A stretch of 64,000 bases of DNA from Bacteroidota bacterium (GCA_030706735.1 JAUZNZ010000005.1:1-64000), one strand, 5' to 3'. Positions 54,807-62,477 are shown, counted from the first letter of the stretch. Notes: generated from the letters alone by a model not told the origin. Program-made: numbers and translations.

Positions 54807-55986
54807 CGTTCATGAGTTTACCGGTGTTAGTGAAATATAGGTTATTGTGTTCGTGCCTTAAATCCTGGTAAAACCCAACTATTTTCTTCCATTTGATTAC
54901 TGCCAATACAGCATTCAAACAGTTGAGGTCGGCAATCTGGATATTTGATGCATATTCATTAACATCTGGCTCATCCTGTCCTATACGATTATCAAGATGA
55001 TCAAACTTCAACCTGCTAGCTGTAGTTACACGGATGGTAGCAATCAGGCTTTCATCGACCAAGTTAACTCCCAAACCTACATCTATACAAGGAACGCCCT
55101 GGCGCACTAGATGAGTGACGATTTGGTGTCGAACCCCATTCTTATCGACGGAGACAAATACAAAATCGAGTCCACTGAGATTGTCAATGTTAGCTGCGCT
55201 AATGAATTCAGGATGCACCCGAATCCCTTTATGCATACGCCCGTAGATTTCGGCAAAATAATCCACCTTGTTTCGACTTTTGCCTTGATCGAGATTCCGG
55301 CCATCAACAGCTCCCGGGGCACGGAAGGCGTTGTGAAGTTGGAATTCATCTCCATCAAACAAGTGGATTTCCGCCACGGGAGTCTTGGCAACAAGATCAA
55401 GAATGTAAGATCCTGTGCCACCAAGCCCGACTATGCCGATTCGCTGTCCAGTGAATTTTTCATTTATGATCTCTAGCCTCGCTCTTGCTGAATTAGTGTC
55501 GGGATATTGAAAAACACTATCGTCGGCTTGCGCAGGGAGCTTTTTAGGTTTAGCCAACGGTTTTGCACTGGCTTCAGAATCGATAATTCTTGCCTGCGCA
55601 CCCAATATTTCGGCATAGGTTCTTATCTTCTCATAAAAATCCTGGTATTTCCCCGTTACCGGCTTGCTGGAGAAATAATGGTTTGCCTTGATTGTCGGTG
55701 TGATTTGCTGGTCCCCGCTGCTGTTGATTATTGAAGTAAGCGGCTGTCCCTGTGCATCACAGGGTTTATCTCCGCAAAAGAAGACCGTATGGTCCTGTGG
55801 AATCGAAGTGCGATTTGGGCTCTCTAATGTGAGAACTGTGACAATGGTGCCGTACTTAACTTCCTTGCTTGAATTGACGTAGGGAATATGATGGACCAAC
55901 AGGTACGCTCCATTCAGATCAAGGTCGTAACCCTCATTAGAAAGCCGCTGAATGTCAGGACTATGACTTATCAGTTGCTGTAGCAT
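54790..55986 (-). CDS. E1-like ThiF-family adenylyltransferase with N-terminal DUF6791-type domain
   Basis: This 398-residue protein is expected to activate the C-terminus of a ubiquitin-like protein using ATP. The N-terminal domain (about 1-135) shows FFCGDKPCDAQGQPL (Cys71, Cys76) and YFSSKPVTGKYQDFYEKI, a pattern fitting DUF6791. A Pro/Lys-rich linker follows. The Rossmann-type ThiF domain (about 165-398) has the nucleotide loop GLGGTGS (187-193), acidic HLFDGDEFQLHNAFR (Asp211, Asp213, Asn219, Arg222), GKSRNK and VSVDKN. Cys356 is a candidate thioester residue. It overlaps the ubiquitin-like gene by 26 bases. Confidence 0.88.
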   Translation of the reverse strand: MLQQLISHSPDIQRLSNEGYDLDLNGAYLLVHHIPYVNSSKEVKYGTIVTVLTLESPNRTSIPQDHTVFFCGDKPCDAQGQPLTSIINSSGDQQITPTIKANHYFSSKPVTGKYQDFYEKIRTYAEILGAQARIIDSEASAKPLAKPKKLPAQADDSVFQYPDTNSARARLEIINEKFTGQRIGIVGLGGTGSYILDLVAKTPVAEIHLFDGDEFQLHNAFRAPGAVDGRNLDQGKSRNKVDYFAEIYGRMHKGIRVHPEFISAANIDNLSGLDFVFVSVDKNGVRHQIVTHLVRQGVPCIDVGLGVNLVDESLIATIRVTTASRLKFDHLDNRIGQDEPDVNEYASNIQIADLNCLNAVLAVIKWKKIVGFYQDLRHEHNNLYFTNTGKLMNDDITA

Positions 55987-56431
55987 GAAAGATCATTTTA
56001 TTTTTTACAAAAACGGTCTCTCCACGAACCATGGAGCCCTCTGGATTTTGACGTGGACCGTCTTCATAAGCCACAGTATAAACCATGGTTGGCCTGTCGT
56101 CAAATTTGCCAAATGCTAACTCGACCACCTCCTTAAAACTGATCTCATGCTTGTCCCATCGCTTTTCGCGCCCATTGACGATGATCTTTATGTCTTTAGG
56201 TGCTTCGCGAGAGAAAAAATGCTCCAGACCAGGCCGGGCTAAATCCACCTTAGTTGCGTCCATTATCAATTCATCCTCCCACGGCGCTTCAATTTTTAGA
56301 AATATCTCATCATCGGCAGAAATGCCACCAAGTTTCCGAATTTCGCTGCCAGTGATATACTGGTGGAACCATTCATGCTGCTGACCGTTAATTACCAGAT
56401 GAAGCACTTTCTTTTCGCTATCGTAATGCAT
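55961..56431 (-). CDS. Multiubiquitin-domain protein: two tandem ubiquitin-like repeats
   Basis: This 156-residue protein holds two beta-grasp units in tandem. The first is about 8-75 (VLHLVINGQQHEW to ISADDEIFLKIEAP), the second about 80-156 (IKIIVNGREKRWDKHEISFK, then VVELAFGKFDD, MVYTVAYEDGP and VRGETVFVKNKMIFHATATD). The second repeat, with its conserved TDKS end, fits the Multi_ubiq family well. There is no terminal Gly-Gly, so activation by the E1-like enzyme would need processing or a different chemistry. It is the first gene of the three-gene operon and is divergent from the sigma-factor gene. Confidence 0.88.
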   Translation of the reverse strand: MHYDSEKKVLHLVINGQQHEWFHQYITGSEIRKLGGISADDEIFLKIEAPWEDELIMDATKVDLARPGLEHFFSREAPKDIKIIVNGREKRWDKHEISFKEVVELAFGKFDDRPTMVYTVAYEDGPRQNPEGSMVRGETVFVKNKMIFHATATDKS

Positions 56432-56575
56432 CGTTGATTAATTTGATTGTTTTAAATTTGTTTGAAAGGCCTTTACTATGAATATGCTGGGCGGTTACAT
56501 TTTTTTAAAACTTGATTATCAAACAATTACGTTCTTTGCAAATTGCTTGTAACCTCTTTGCATAATAATATATAG
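56432..56575. promoter_or_regulatory. Divergent promoter region of the two cargo operons
   Basis: This 144-base AT-rich region lies between the start codons of the ubiquitin-like gene and the sigma-factor gene. Two nearby copies of a ctttgca word occur close to the sigma gene (in ttctttgcaaattgc and cctctttgcata). A shared control region for both operons is plausible. No exact -33/-7 pair was assigned. Confidence 0.45.
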
Positions 56576-57208
56576 ATGACATCCTCCACATATAACGATA
56601 TTGTTAGTCTTGTACAACAGAAAGACTGGAAGGGCTTTGAAATGCTATACAATACGTACGGACAGAAGTTCTTTTCCTTTGCTGTGAAACGTTGGTTCCT
56701 GACCGAAGACGAGGCATGGGAGGTCGTATATCAGACTCTGCAAACTTTAGTGCTTAAATTACCAATCCACAAATTCGAGTCAAAGAAACATTTCGAGAAT
56801 TTCCTCTACAAAGTATTTATTAATTACTTACGCCAGCATTATCGTCGCCATCGAAAAAAGCAGAGCGAAGAAGTAGGTTTCACAATCAGCCTTCAGGCCG
56901 CTTTTGCAGAAGACGAGCCGGCAACTAACGATGACCCTGGGTCCGCACCCGAATTGGATACCCAAGCTATTCGAGAATATTACCGTGATGATGTAGCGGA
57001 AAGTCCCAATTTAGTGGCGTTGAAATGTGCCCTTCACCAACTCAAACCGGATGAAAGAGATATCCTCTTACTGCGAGCTCAGAATTATACTTACGAAGAG
57101 ATTGCTAAAATGCTGAATATAAAGAATAACCAATTAAAAGTCAAACATCTTAGAAGCAAAAAAAAATTAATACAATTGTTAAACAAAAAAACCGCAAATC
57201 ATGGCTAA
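56576..57208 (+). CDS. Sigma-70-family RNA polymerase sigma factor on the element
   Basis: This 210-residue protein has region 2 at about 15-90 (MLYNTYGQKFFSFAVKRWFL, then EAWEVVYQTLQTLVLKL) and region 4 at about 145-205 (LHQLKPDERDILLLRAQNYT, EEIAKMLNIKNNQLKVKHLR). Between them is an acidic, low-complexity linker (EDEPATNDDPGS) longer than usual for an ECF factor. It may switch on the element's own operon. It starts the plus-strand cassette, and its last 8 bases overlap the next gene. No classical membrane anti-sigma factor is adjacent. Confidence 0.88.
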   Translation: MTSSTYNDIVSLVQQKDWKGFEMLYNTYGQKFFSFAVKRWFLTEDEAWEVVYQTLQTLVLKLPIHKFESKKHFENFLYKVFINYLRQHYRRHRKKQSEEVGFTISLQAAFAEDEPATNDDPGSAPELDTQAIREYYRDDVAESPNLVALKCALHQLKPDERDILLLRAQNYTYEEIAKMLNIKNNQLKVKHLRSKKKLIQLLNKKTANHG

Positions 57209-57812
57209 TTCAAACAAAGTTAATGCTCTAGCTGAAGCCTTGCGGATCATGTTGCTGGAAGAAGCCAGAGAGGCCGACGTGGATCTGTCAGCTAAGAAAA
57301 TGCAACTCATTCTTTCGCTGCCTGATGATACGCTAGACATGAGTAAGGAGAAGCGGCAGCAAATAGTCGACCGGCTTTTCAAAACGGCCTCGGAACCATC
57401 CCTTGGAGAATTGATCCGCGTTTCGATGAAACGCACTAAATTCACGGAGTCTAGCCTAGCCAAAGTCACTAGAGTACCCGCTACTATTCTGCGCAAACTG
57501 AAATCAGACTCCATCGTGCCTAATAAGGTTCCGGTCCTATTGTTAAGGGATATATTGAACCGATTGCAACTATCTTTTGATATAGCCGAAAAAGCCGTTC
57601 TCAAAACGTTTACTATGATCCAGAAAACAGAGTTGGATCAGTTGAAGGCTTCTCCTGTACGCGCTTGGGCGCGGCGTCCCGGCGAAGATAAAGGGAAAGT
57701 CCTGATTAATAAGACCGAGGATACTGCTGGTCGGGAGTTATACGAAAACAAGGAGTCACTAATAAAGTATTTATCGCAGTTGAAGCATTTGATGGAGGAC
57801 AAAAAGCAATAA
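57201..57812 (+). CDS. HTH-like partner protein of the element's sigma factor, unknown family
   Basis: This 203-residue soluble protein overlaps the sigma gene by 8 bases. A helix-turn-helix-like segment lies around 78-115: ESSLAKVTRVPATILRKLKS, then DSIVPNKVPVLLLRDILNRLQ. Before it is a helical domain (about 1-75). The C-terminal third is charged and Lys/Glu-rich (RRPGEDKGKVLINKTED). It has no membrane segment, so it is not a usual transmembrane anti-sigma protein; a soluble regulator of the sigma factor is a reasonable guess. No named family is recognised. Confidence 0.7.
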   Translation: MANSNKVNALAEALRIMLLEEAREADVDLSAKKMQLILSLPDDTLDMSKEKRQQIVDRLFKTASEPSLGELIRVSMKRTKFTESSLAKVTRVPATILRKLKSDSIVPNKVPVLLLRDILNRLQLSFDIAEKAVLKTFTMIQKTELDQLKASPVRAWARRPGEDKGKVLINKTEDTAGRELYENKESLIKYLSQLKHLMEDKKQ

Positions 57813-57822
57813 ACTTGTTGAA

Positions 57823-58233
57823 TTGCAAACGTATAAAATTCATATTGAAGGTTACTGGCGAGATAAAAATAAAAATGGTATACCTGACTATGCAGGCATC
57901 TATTTCGTATATACGTCCAAGTACAACGATTCGAACGACACGGTAACGCTAATAAAGCCTGTGTATGTCGGCGAAAGTGAAAACGTAAAAGAAGGTATTA
58001 TACAAAATGTATCTTTTGCCTATTGGCGAAGTTTCCTCGCCCCAGGTGAGGAGTTGTGTTTCTCAGTCGCGGAAATGGCATCGTCCGGCAGGACAGCAGT
58101 AAGAGCAGCCATTGTATTCGAACTGAAACCTGCCGCCAACACGGAATTTAAGGACTCGCAATGGCAAACTGGGTTTGAGGTGTTGATAACCGGTCGAACT
58201 AGGCTTTTGCCAGATCATCTTAAAGTACCATAA
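57823..58233 (+). CDS. GIY-YIG-like protein lacking the catalytic arginine
   Basis: This 136-residue product starts at a TTG (57823), 10 bases after the previous stop; no in-frame ATG is available. It has a GIY-YIG-type pattern: AGIYFVYTSK (Gly25-Ile-Tyr27), then PVYVGESENV (Tyr48-Val-Gly50), then the helix RAAIVFELKPAANTE with Glu100, Pro103 and Asn106 where GIY-YIG nucleases have their metal-binding Glu. The Arg that normally follows the YVG motif is missing (ENVKEGII). A DKNKNGIPD loop at 14-22 looks like a calcium-binding repeat. It may bind nucleic acid without cutting it, or use altered chemistry. Confidence 0.65.
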   Translation: MQTYKIHIEGYWRDKNKNGIPDYAGIYFVYTSKYNDSNDTVTLIKPVYVGESENVKEGIIQNVSFAYWRSFLAPGEELCFSVAEMASSGRTAVRAAIVFELKPAANTEFKDSQWQTGFEVLITGRTRLLPDHLKVP

Positions 58234-58262
58234 AAGGAAAAGCATGAGACAGAATTCAAGAT

Positions 58263-58703
58263 ATGAGCAAATCAGGCCAGATATGGGAGCAGTATATTGC
58301 GCTGGATGAAATTACCGACGAGGTAAATCGAGCTATTATCCACCTAAAGAAAGCATTTCTGCTATCCACTGAAAAAGAAAATCATCCGCGACTTGCAGTT
58401 TCGGATGCAGAAGTTCTTGTCGCCAGGAATATACTGAACGAATTGTTTCGTTTTATCTCCTCCCTCCGTCAAAAAGGCAAAGAATCGTCATATACCCGCA
58501 TGCCAGAGCCTGCAGCAACAGAACTCAGGACAAAACTTGACGCGTTGCTACCACCAAAAAGAAAAATGGCTGATTTTGAGCGGGCTATTTATTCGGGTAT
58601 AAGTCTTACCCACTATCATTTTAGGCTGCTTGATGACCTAATCAGAGCGCTAGATGCAGAACGAAGTCTCATCATTCAAAATCTCAGAAAGACAAACGCA
58701 TGA
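58263..58703 (+). CDS. Small helical protein of unknown function in the sigma cassette
   Basis: This 146-residue product is helical throughout, with no signal peptide or membrane segment. It contains DEVNRAIIHLKKAFLLSTEK near 18-37, VARNILNELFRFISSLRQKG near 53-72 and a C-terminal LLDDLIRALDAERSLIIQNL helix. It overlaps the metallopeptidase gene start by 4 bases (ATGA), so translation is coupled. Possibly an adaptor, inhibitor or antitoxin-like partner of the peptidase; this is inferred only from position. Confidence 0.7.
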   Translation: MSKSGQIWEQYIALDEITDEVNRAIIHLKKAFLLSTEKENHPRLAVSDAEVLVARNILNELFRFISSLRQKGKESSYTRMPEPAATELRTKLDALLPPKRKMADFERAIYSGISLTHYHFRLLDDLIRALDAERSLIIQNLRKTNA

Positions 58704-59833
58704 TAGCGCTCCTTAAAGGTATGTTCATTGACCTGCATAACAGGACTGACGCAATGGTCGACCGCTTGGCTAAGCAGACTTTAGATACTCCAGGCGCCAG
58801 CAGCTTTAAGGAGACAACAATCCTTGAACTGCTTGCCCTTAAGCAAAAACTCAGATCTTTACTTGATGAAGGAATACTCGATGACCCATTTTTTGCTCCC
58901 AATTCGTCGATAATATATAGTCATTTAGAGGAAGAGTTCCGGGAGATCGAACAATACTTATACCAGCCAATTAGCCGATATGACCTTAGAGCCGAAGGGT
59001 ATTTTGAGCTAATCATCCATTCTATCTACAAAGAAATTAATTTCTCACAAAAACCGCCCTTTGTCAGCACCATGTCAAACTCAGATGCTTATTTTCGCGC
59101 TTATCCGAAATACAAAATTATCATGTTGCCTCAAGGTGAAGAAAAGCATTTACTCAATCTCGGAGACCTTTACCACGAAATCGGACACTTGATTTACATG
59201 CAGTATGACACTTTCTTGATCGGTGATTTCGTTCAACGCATGACCGACCACTACCGGAATGTGCCCCAACACGGTGGAAAGAGAGACCACGGGATGAAAA
59301 TTTCTGTCCAGCATGCCAGACAAGCCTGGAAAGAAACTTGGATGGAAGAGTTGGCCTGCGACCTAATGGCAACATATGCTGTCGGCCCAGCATACGGATG
59401 GTCACATTTAAAGATTTGCGTACTGAGCAGCAAACAAAATACCCTTTTTTCCAAGTCAAATCTATTCAGGAATCATCCTCCTGATGACATTCGTATGCAA
59501 ATTATATTACGGATGTTGGACCTCATCGGGTGTAAGACCCAAGCCGCAGCCATTGCATCGACTTGGCATGACCTAACTGCAGCAACCCAAAATAGCAAGC
59601 CTCCGTATTACGACGAAGTTTTTCCAGCTGACCTACTCAGCTTAATCGCGCAAAATGTATTTAATGGATGCTGCGATATTATGTTGCAATCATATCCTCA
59701 ACAATTGGCAAACGACACCCGGCCGGTTTCAAAAATCATCAACGAAGCCTGGGATAAAATTCTCATTGATCCCGATAACTCGACCCAATGGACAATAGAA
59801 CAGATCAACAATATTTTGTCCTGGATCTTATAA
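58700..59833 (+). CDS. HExxH zinc metallopeptidase-like protein
   Basis: This 377-residue soluble protein has a gluzincin-type active site: HEIGHLIY (His159, Glu160, His163) and downstream MEELACDLMATYAVGP, where Glu217 with Asp221 (ExxxD) is the likely third zinc ligand. The N-terminal 110 residues are helical and charged, perhaps a substrate- or partner-binding domain. A C-terminal helical region follows. No signal peptide is present, so it should act in the cytoplasm. The peptidase family could not be named. It is coupled to the preceding helical protein gene and followed after 160 bases by a protein kinase gene. Confidence 0.75.
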   Translation: MIALLKGMFIDLHNRTDAMVDRLAKQTLDTPGASSFKETTILELLALKQKLRSLLDEGILDDPFFAPNSSIIYSHLEEEFREIEQYLYQPISRYDLRAEGYFELIIHSIYKEINFSQKPPFVSTMSNSDAYFRAYPKYKIIMLPQGEEKHLLNLGDLYHEIGHLIYMQYDTFLIGDFVQRMTDHYRNVPQHGGKRDHGMKISVQHARQAWKETWMEELACDLMATYAVGPAYGWSHLKICVLSSKQNTLFSKSNLFRNHPPDDIRMQIILRMLDLIGCKTQAAAIASTWHDLTAATQNSKPPYYDEVFPADLLSLIAQNVFNGCCDIMLQSYPQQLANDTRPVSKIINEAWDKILIDPDNSTQWTIEQINNILSWIL

Positions 59834-59993
59834 TGAATAAGATTCCCATTCTAACATTCCCGCACATACTGTCATGCCAATCTGTCAAGTTGTCGCGTCA
59901 ACAATAAGCGAAGAGCATTGGCTTTCCTTTTGATAGAAAGAAACAGCCCTTTAAAGCAGACCAAAATTTAGAACTTACCAAAACATCTATTTT

Positions 59994-60818
59994 ATGGGAG
60001 AATTTTTAAACAGAATAAAAACACTAGGAAGGGGTGGTCTTGGCGTAGTGTCACTCTACCAAACAACCGAAGGCCAGGTTGCTGTAAAGCAAATGCTTAA
60101 TTCTTGGGATTCTACGCTTCGAGAGCGATTTCATCGTGAAATTCAAATCATGGCAAGTCTTGTACATAAGAATATCGTGAAAATTCTCAACTACAATATA
60201 AGCCAAGCCGAACCTTGGTACACTATGAAATATTATAAGGATGGCAGCCTGCGTGATCAAATCAAGAAACTGGCCGAGCTAGGAAAAATATATAATCAAT
60301 CTGCTGCCGCCTCTATTATCTATTTTCTTGCTGATGCAATGTCACATGCCCACGCAAATAATATCATTCATCGTGATCTTAAGCCTGAGAATATTCTCTT
60401 TGAAAATGAAGAACCAAAAATTGCTGATTGGGGAATTGGTAGATTTATCCACCACCAAAGTAAGGTCTTAACGAATGAAGGCATTGGAACAAAGATTTAT
60501 TGTGCTCCGGAACAATGGCAGTCTGGAAATGCAGATCAGCGCTCAGATATTTACTCGCTTGGGATAATCTTTCGAGAACTACTAACCGGTTTAACTCACG
60601 GTACTATTTCAGACCCGATACTGAATAATATTGTCACTAAAATGACAGCTTTGAGCCCGGACGATAGATATCAGTCGATGTACGAAGTAATGCAAGCAAT
60701 TCAGACCCTAGAAATCGTTAATACAGAAAATCCGATGCAAGCATTTTGGGAGGGAGCTGCAAAAGTGGCGATCACGGCAGGACTTGCATGGCTATTAATA
60801 AATGCACTCAGTGACTAA
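59994..60818 (+). CDS. Tail-anchored Hanks-type Ser/Thr protein kinase
   Basis: This 274-residue kinase has the glycine-rich loop LGRGGLGVVSLYQ (about 11-23), the ATP-lysine Lys32 in VAVKQ, Glu49, the catalytic loop IIHRDLKPENIL with Asp128 and Asn133, then the metal site IADWGIGRF. The usual DFG is changed to DWG (Asp145-Trp-Gly147). APEQW follows at 171-175. The last 22 residues (AAKVAITAGLAWLLINALSD) form a hydrophobic tail, so it is probably membrane-anchored by its C-terminus. All catalytic residues are present, so it should be active. It may phosphorylate a cassette protein. Confidence 0.88.
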   Translation: MGEFLNRIKTLGRGGLGVVSLYQTTEGQVAVKQMLNSWDSTLRERFHREIQIMASLVHKNIVKILNYNISQAEPWYTMKYYKDGSLRDQIKKLAELGKIYNQSAAASIIYFLADAMSHAHANNIIHRDLKPENILFENEEPKIADWGIGRFIHHQSKVLTNEGIGTKIYCAPEQWQSGNADQRSDIYSLGIIFRELLTGLTHGTISDPILNNIVTKMTALSPDDRYQSMYEVMQAIQTLEIVNTENPMQAFWEGAAKVAITAGLAWLLINALSD

Positions 60819-60841
60819 TCGAGTGTGAAACTTGCGAGCAA

Positions 60842-62221
60842 TTATCGATTAGAATAGGTTTTATCATTTGGTCCCTTAATGATTTCCATCCTCTGTGAAG
60901 CAAGCCTTTTCTGCTCAATGGGTAAACTCCCCACATACCGTTTGGTTGTCCGGGGATCCATATGCCCCATGAATTCCTGCACATCAAAGAGCGATGCGCC
61001 ACCCGCTATTTGCATGGTAGCAAAGGTTGATCTCAAATAATAACACCGCCCCGGCTTATTAACGCCTACTTCCTTTAGTATAAAGGATAGCCACTTGTTT
61101 ATAAATTCGATTAGAAGCTGCCGTTCCTGATATTCTCTCAATGGATTCATTCCAGGTTTAAGAATTGGGAAAAGATAGCTCTCAGGGTCTTCAATGATAT
61201 TACCATTTTCATCCCGGGAGCACTGCCGATCGATGATTTGCTTTATTTCGTCATTAATGTAAATAGCAATTGACGGGGGATCTTCCTTCGCAATCTCTTC
61301 GGTTTTTACCCGCTCAAATACGATAAGATTACCCTGAATATTCTTTCGTTTTAGCCGAACGATATCAGCCGGGTTAATACCATTGCCAAACAGAATAAAT
61401 AAGGAATAATCTTTGGCGCGCTGCAGCCAGGGTTTTTCCGGATCACATTGATATCCGTAAATTTTACGAAGTTCTTCAACCTCGTACACTTTTTTTACGC
61501 TTCTCGTCCCGGGGATACGATATTCCTTCTTGCCAAATGGATAACAGTTCTCCTTCTTAATTATTTTCATGTCATGGGCCTCATTGAACACATGGCGAAG
61601 GTGCCTAATATACATCCCGACAGTCGTTTTGCTGTTACCTAAACCCTTCATCCATTCTGTGTAATTGTATAAGTAAAGCTTGTTAATTCTTTTAAATTTC
61701 ACATTCCCGCCGAATTTTACCAACGAGATATAGGCACTTTGATAAAGGATGGCGGTACTAACTTTGCCGATAACAATTTTAAACTTGATCAATTCCTTAA
61801 ATACATGGCCGATTGTCCCTATTTCAAGGCTCTCCTGCAAGATGGGAAACCTCTTATAGTATTCAGTCAGGTCAAACGGCTCTTGCGCGGGCACCGAAAC
61901 CTTTATCTTCAGCTTGGTCTGGTCGATTTCAGGATTATCCTTAATAAACCTCAGCTCGAACTGGTCAAAATCAAAAGGGTCCAGTTCATCTGCTGCCTCC
62001 TGGGCTTTAACACGTAGATTATTGAATGCCTTACGGAGGTTTTGTACTTTTTCACTTACCCGTTGTTGAGACCAGGCTTTGATCTCGTCTGCGGTAATTC
62101 CGTAAACCGTGGTGTACATCCGCATATCGCCGGTTTCATAAATGCGAAGTTTGACTGGATAATCTTTTGTCTTAGAACGGAACCGACGTTTGTCATGATA
62201 AATGTCTACTCTGATTGCCAT
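60842..62221 (-). CDS. Tyrosine recombinase (site-specific integrase) of the element
   Basis: This 459-residue integrase starts at the ATG at 62221 (MAIRVDIYHDKRRF); a longer frame to 62245 is less likely. It has an N-terminal arm-binding region, a SAM-like core-binding domain in the middle (KTTVGMYIRHLRHVFNEAHD) and a C-terminal catalytic domain with YYLRSTFATM (Arg397), GHMDPRTTKRY (His420 and nucleophilic Tyr429). The first catalytic Arg position reads as GINPADIVRLKR, as in many Bacteroidota integrases, so a different residue may act there. It lies 183 bases from attR and should drive insertion into tRNA-Arg. It is convergent with the kinase. Confidence 0.93.
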   Translation of the reverse strand: MAIRVDIYHDKRRFRSKTKDYPVKLRIYETGDMRMYTTVYGITADEIKAWSQQRVSEKVQNLRKAFNNLRVKAQEAADELDPFDFDQFELRFIKDNPEIDQTKLKIKVSVPAQEPFDLTEYYKRFPILQESLEIGTIGHVFKELIKFKIVIGKVSTAILYQSAYISLVKFGGNVKFKRINKLYLYNYTEWMKGLGNSKTTVGMYIRHLRHVFNEAHDMKIIKKENCYPFGKKEYRIPGTRSVKKVYEVEELRKIYGYQCDPEKPWLQRAKDYSLFILFGNGINPADIVRLKRKNIQGNLIVFERVKTEEIAKEDPPSIAIYINDEIKQIIDRQCSRDENGNIIEDPESYLFPILKPGMNPLREYQERQLLIEFINKWLSFILKEVGVNKPGRCYYLRSTFATMQIAGGASLFDVQEFMGHMDPRTTKRYVGSLPIEQKRLASQRMEIIKGPNDKTYSNR

Positions 62222-62404
62222 AGCTTCTCCAATTTGTGCTCTCAAAATCTCCGGTTATTTGCACAGAATTTGCACAAAAACTCTGCTTAAACGGCCTTCG
62301 GACCAATAAGGCAAAGTTTGGGAAAAACTACTTAACTATTGATATTCAAATAGTTAAGTTAAGGCAAGTTCGGACGAGTTAAGCCCAGTTAAGTCGATTT
62401 TGGA

Positions 62405-62448
62405 ACTACGGATCAAAAGGTTTCAGGTTTGAATCCTGACGGGGTCAC
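62405..62448 (+). repeat. attR: 44-bp direct repeat
   Basis: This is an exact copy of 52766-52809, the 3' half of tRNA-Arg. It marks the right end of the element. The chromosome continues to the right with the original tRNA terminator. Confidence 0.93.
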
Positions 62449-62477
62449 AAAACCCCTCGCGCATGCGAGGGGTTTTT
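62449..62477 (+). terminator. Original tRNA-Arg terminator, now beyond attR
   Basis: A perfect 12-bp stem (aaaacccctcgc at 62449-62460 and its complement at 62465-62476) with loop gcat ends in a T-run. It directly follows attR, where the tRNA terminator would have been before integration. Confidence 0.85.

Larger units (their letters stand above)
52766..62448. mobile_element. Integrative element inserted in tRNA-Arg, carrying a ubiquitin-like operon and a sigma/peptidase/kinase cassette
   Basis: The element is bounded by the two 44-bp repeats and carries a tyrosine recombinase (60842-62221) next to its right end. The DNA inside is visibly more AT-rich than the flanks; one 60-base line inside (53641-53700) has 21 G/C, about 35%. 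No conjugation, replication or phage structural genes are seen, so it is a cargo-type genomic island, perhaps mobilised by other elements. Cargo: HNH endonuclease, ubiquitin-like/E1/DUF6527 operon, sigma-factor-led operon and Ser/Thr kinase. The make-up resembles a defence island. Confidence 0.88.
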
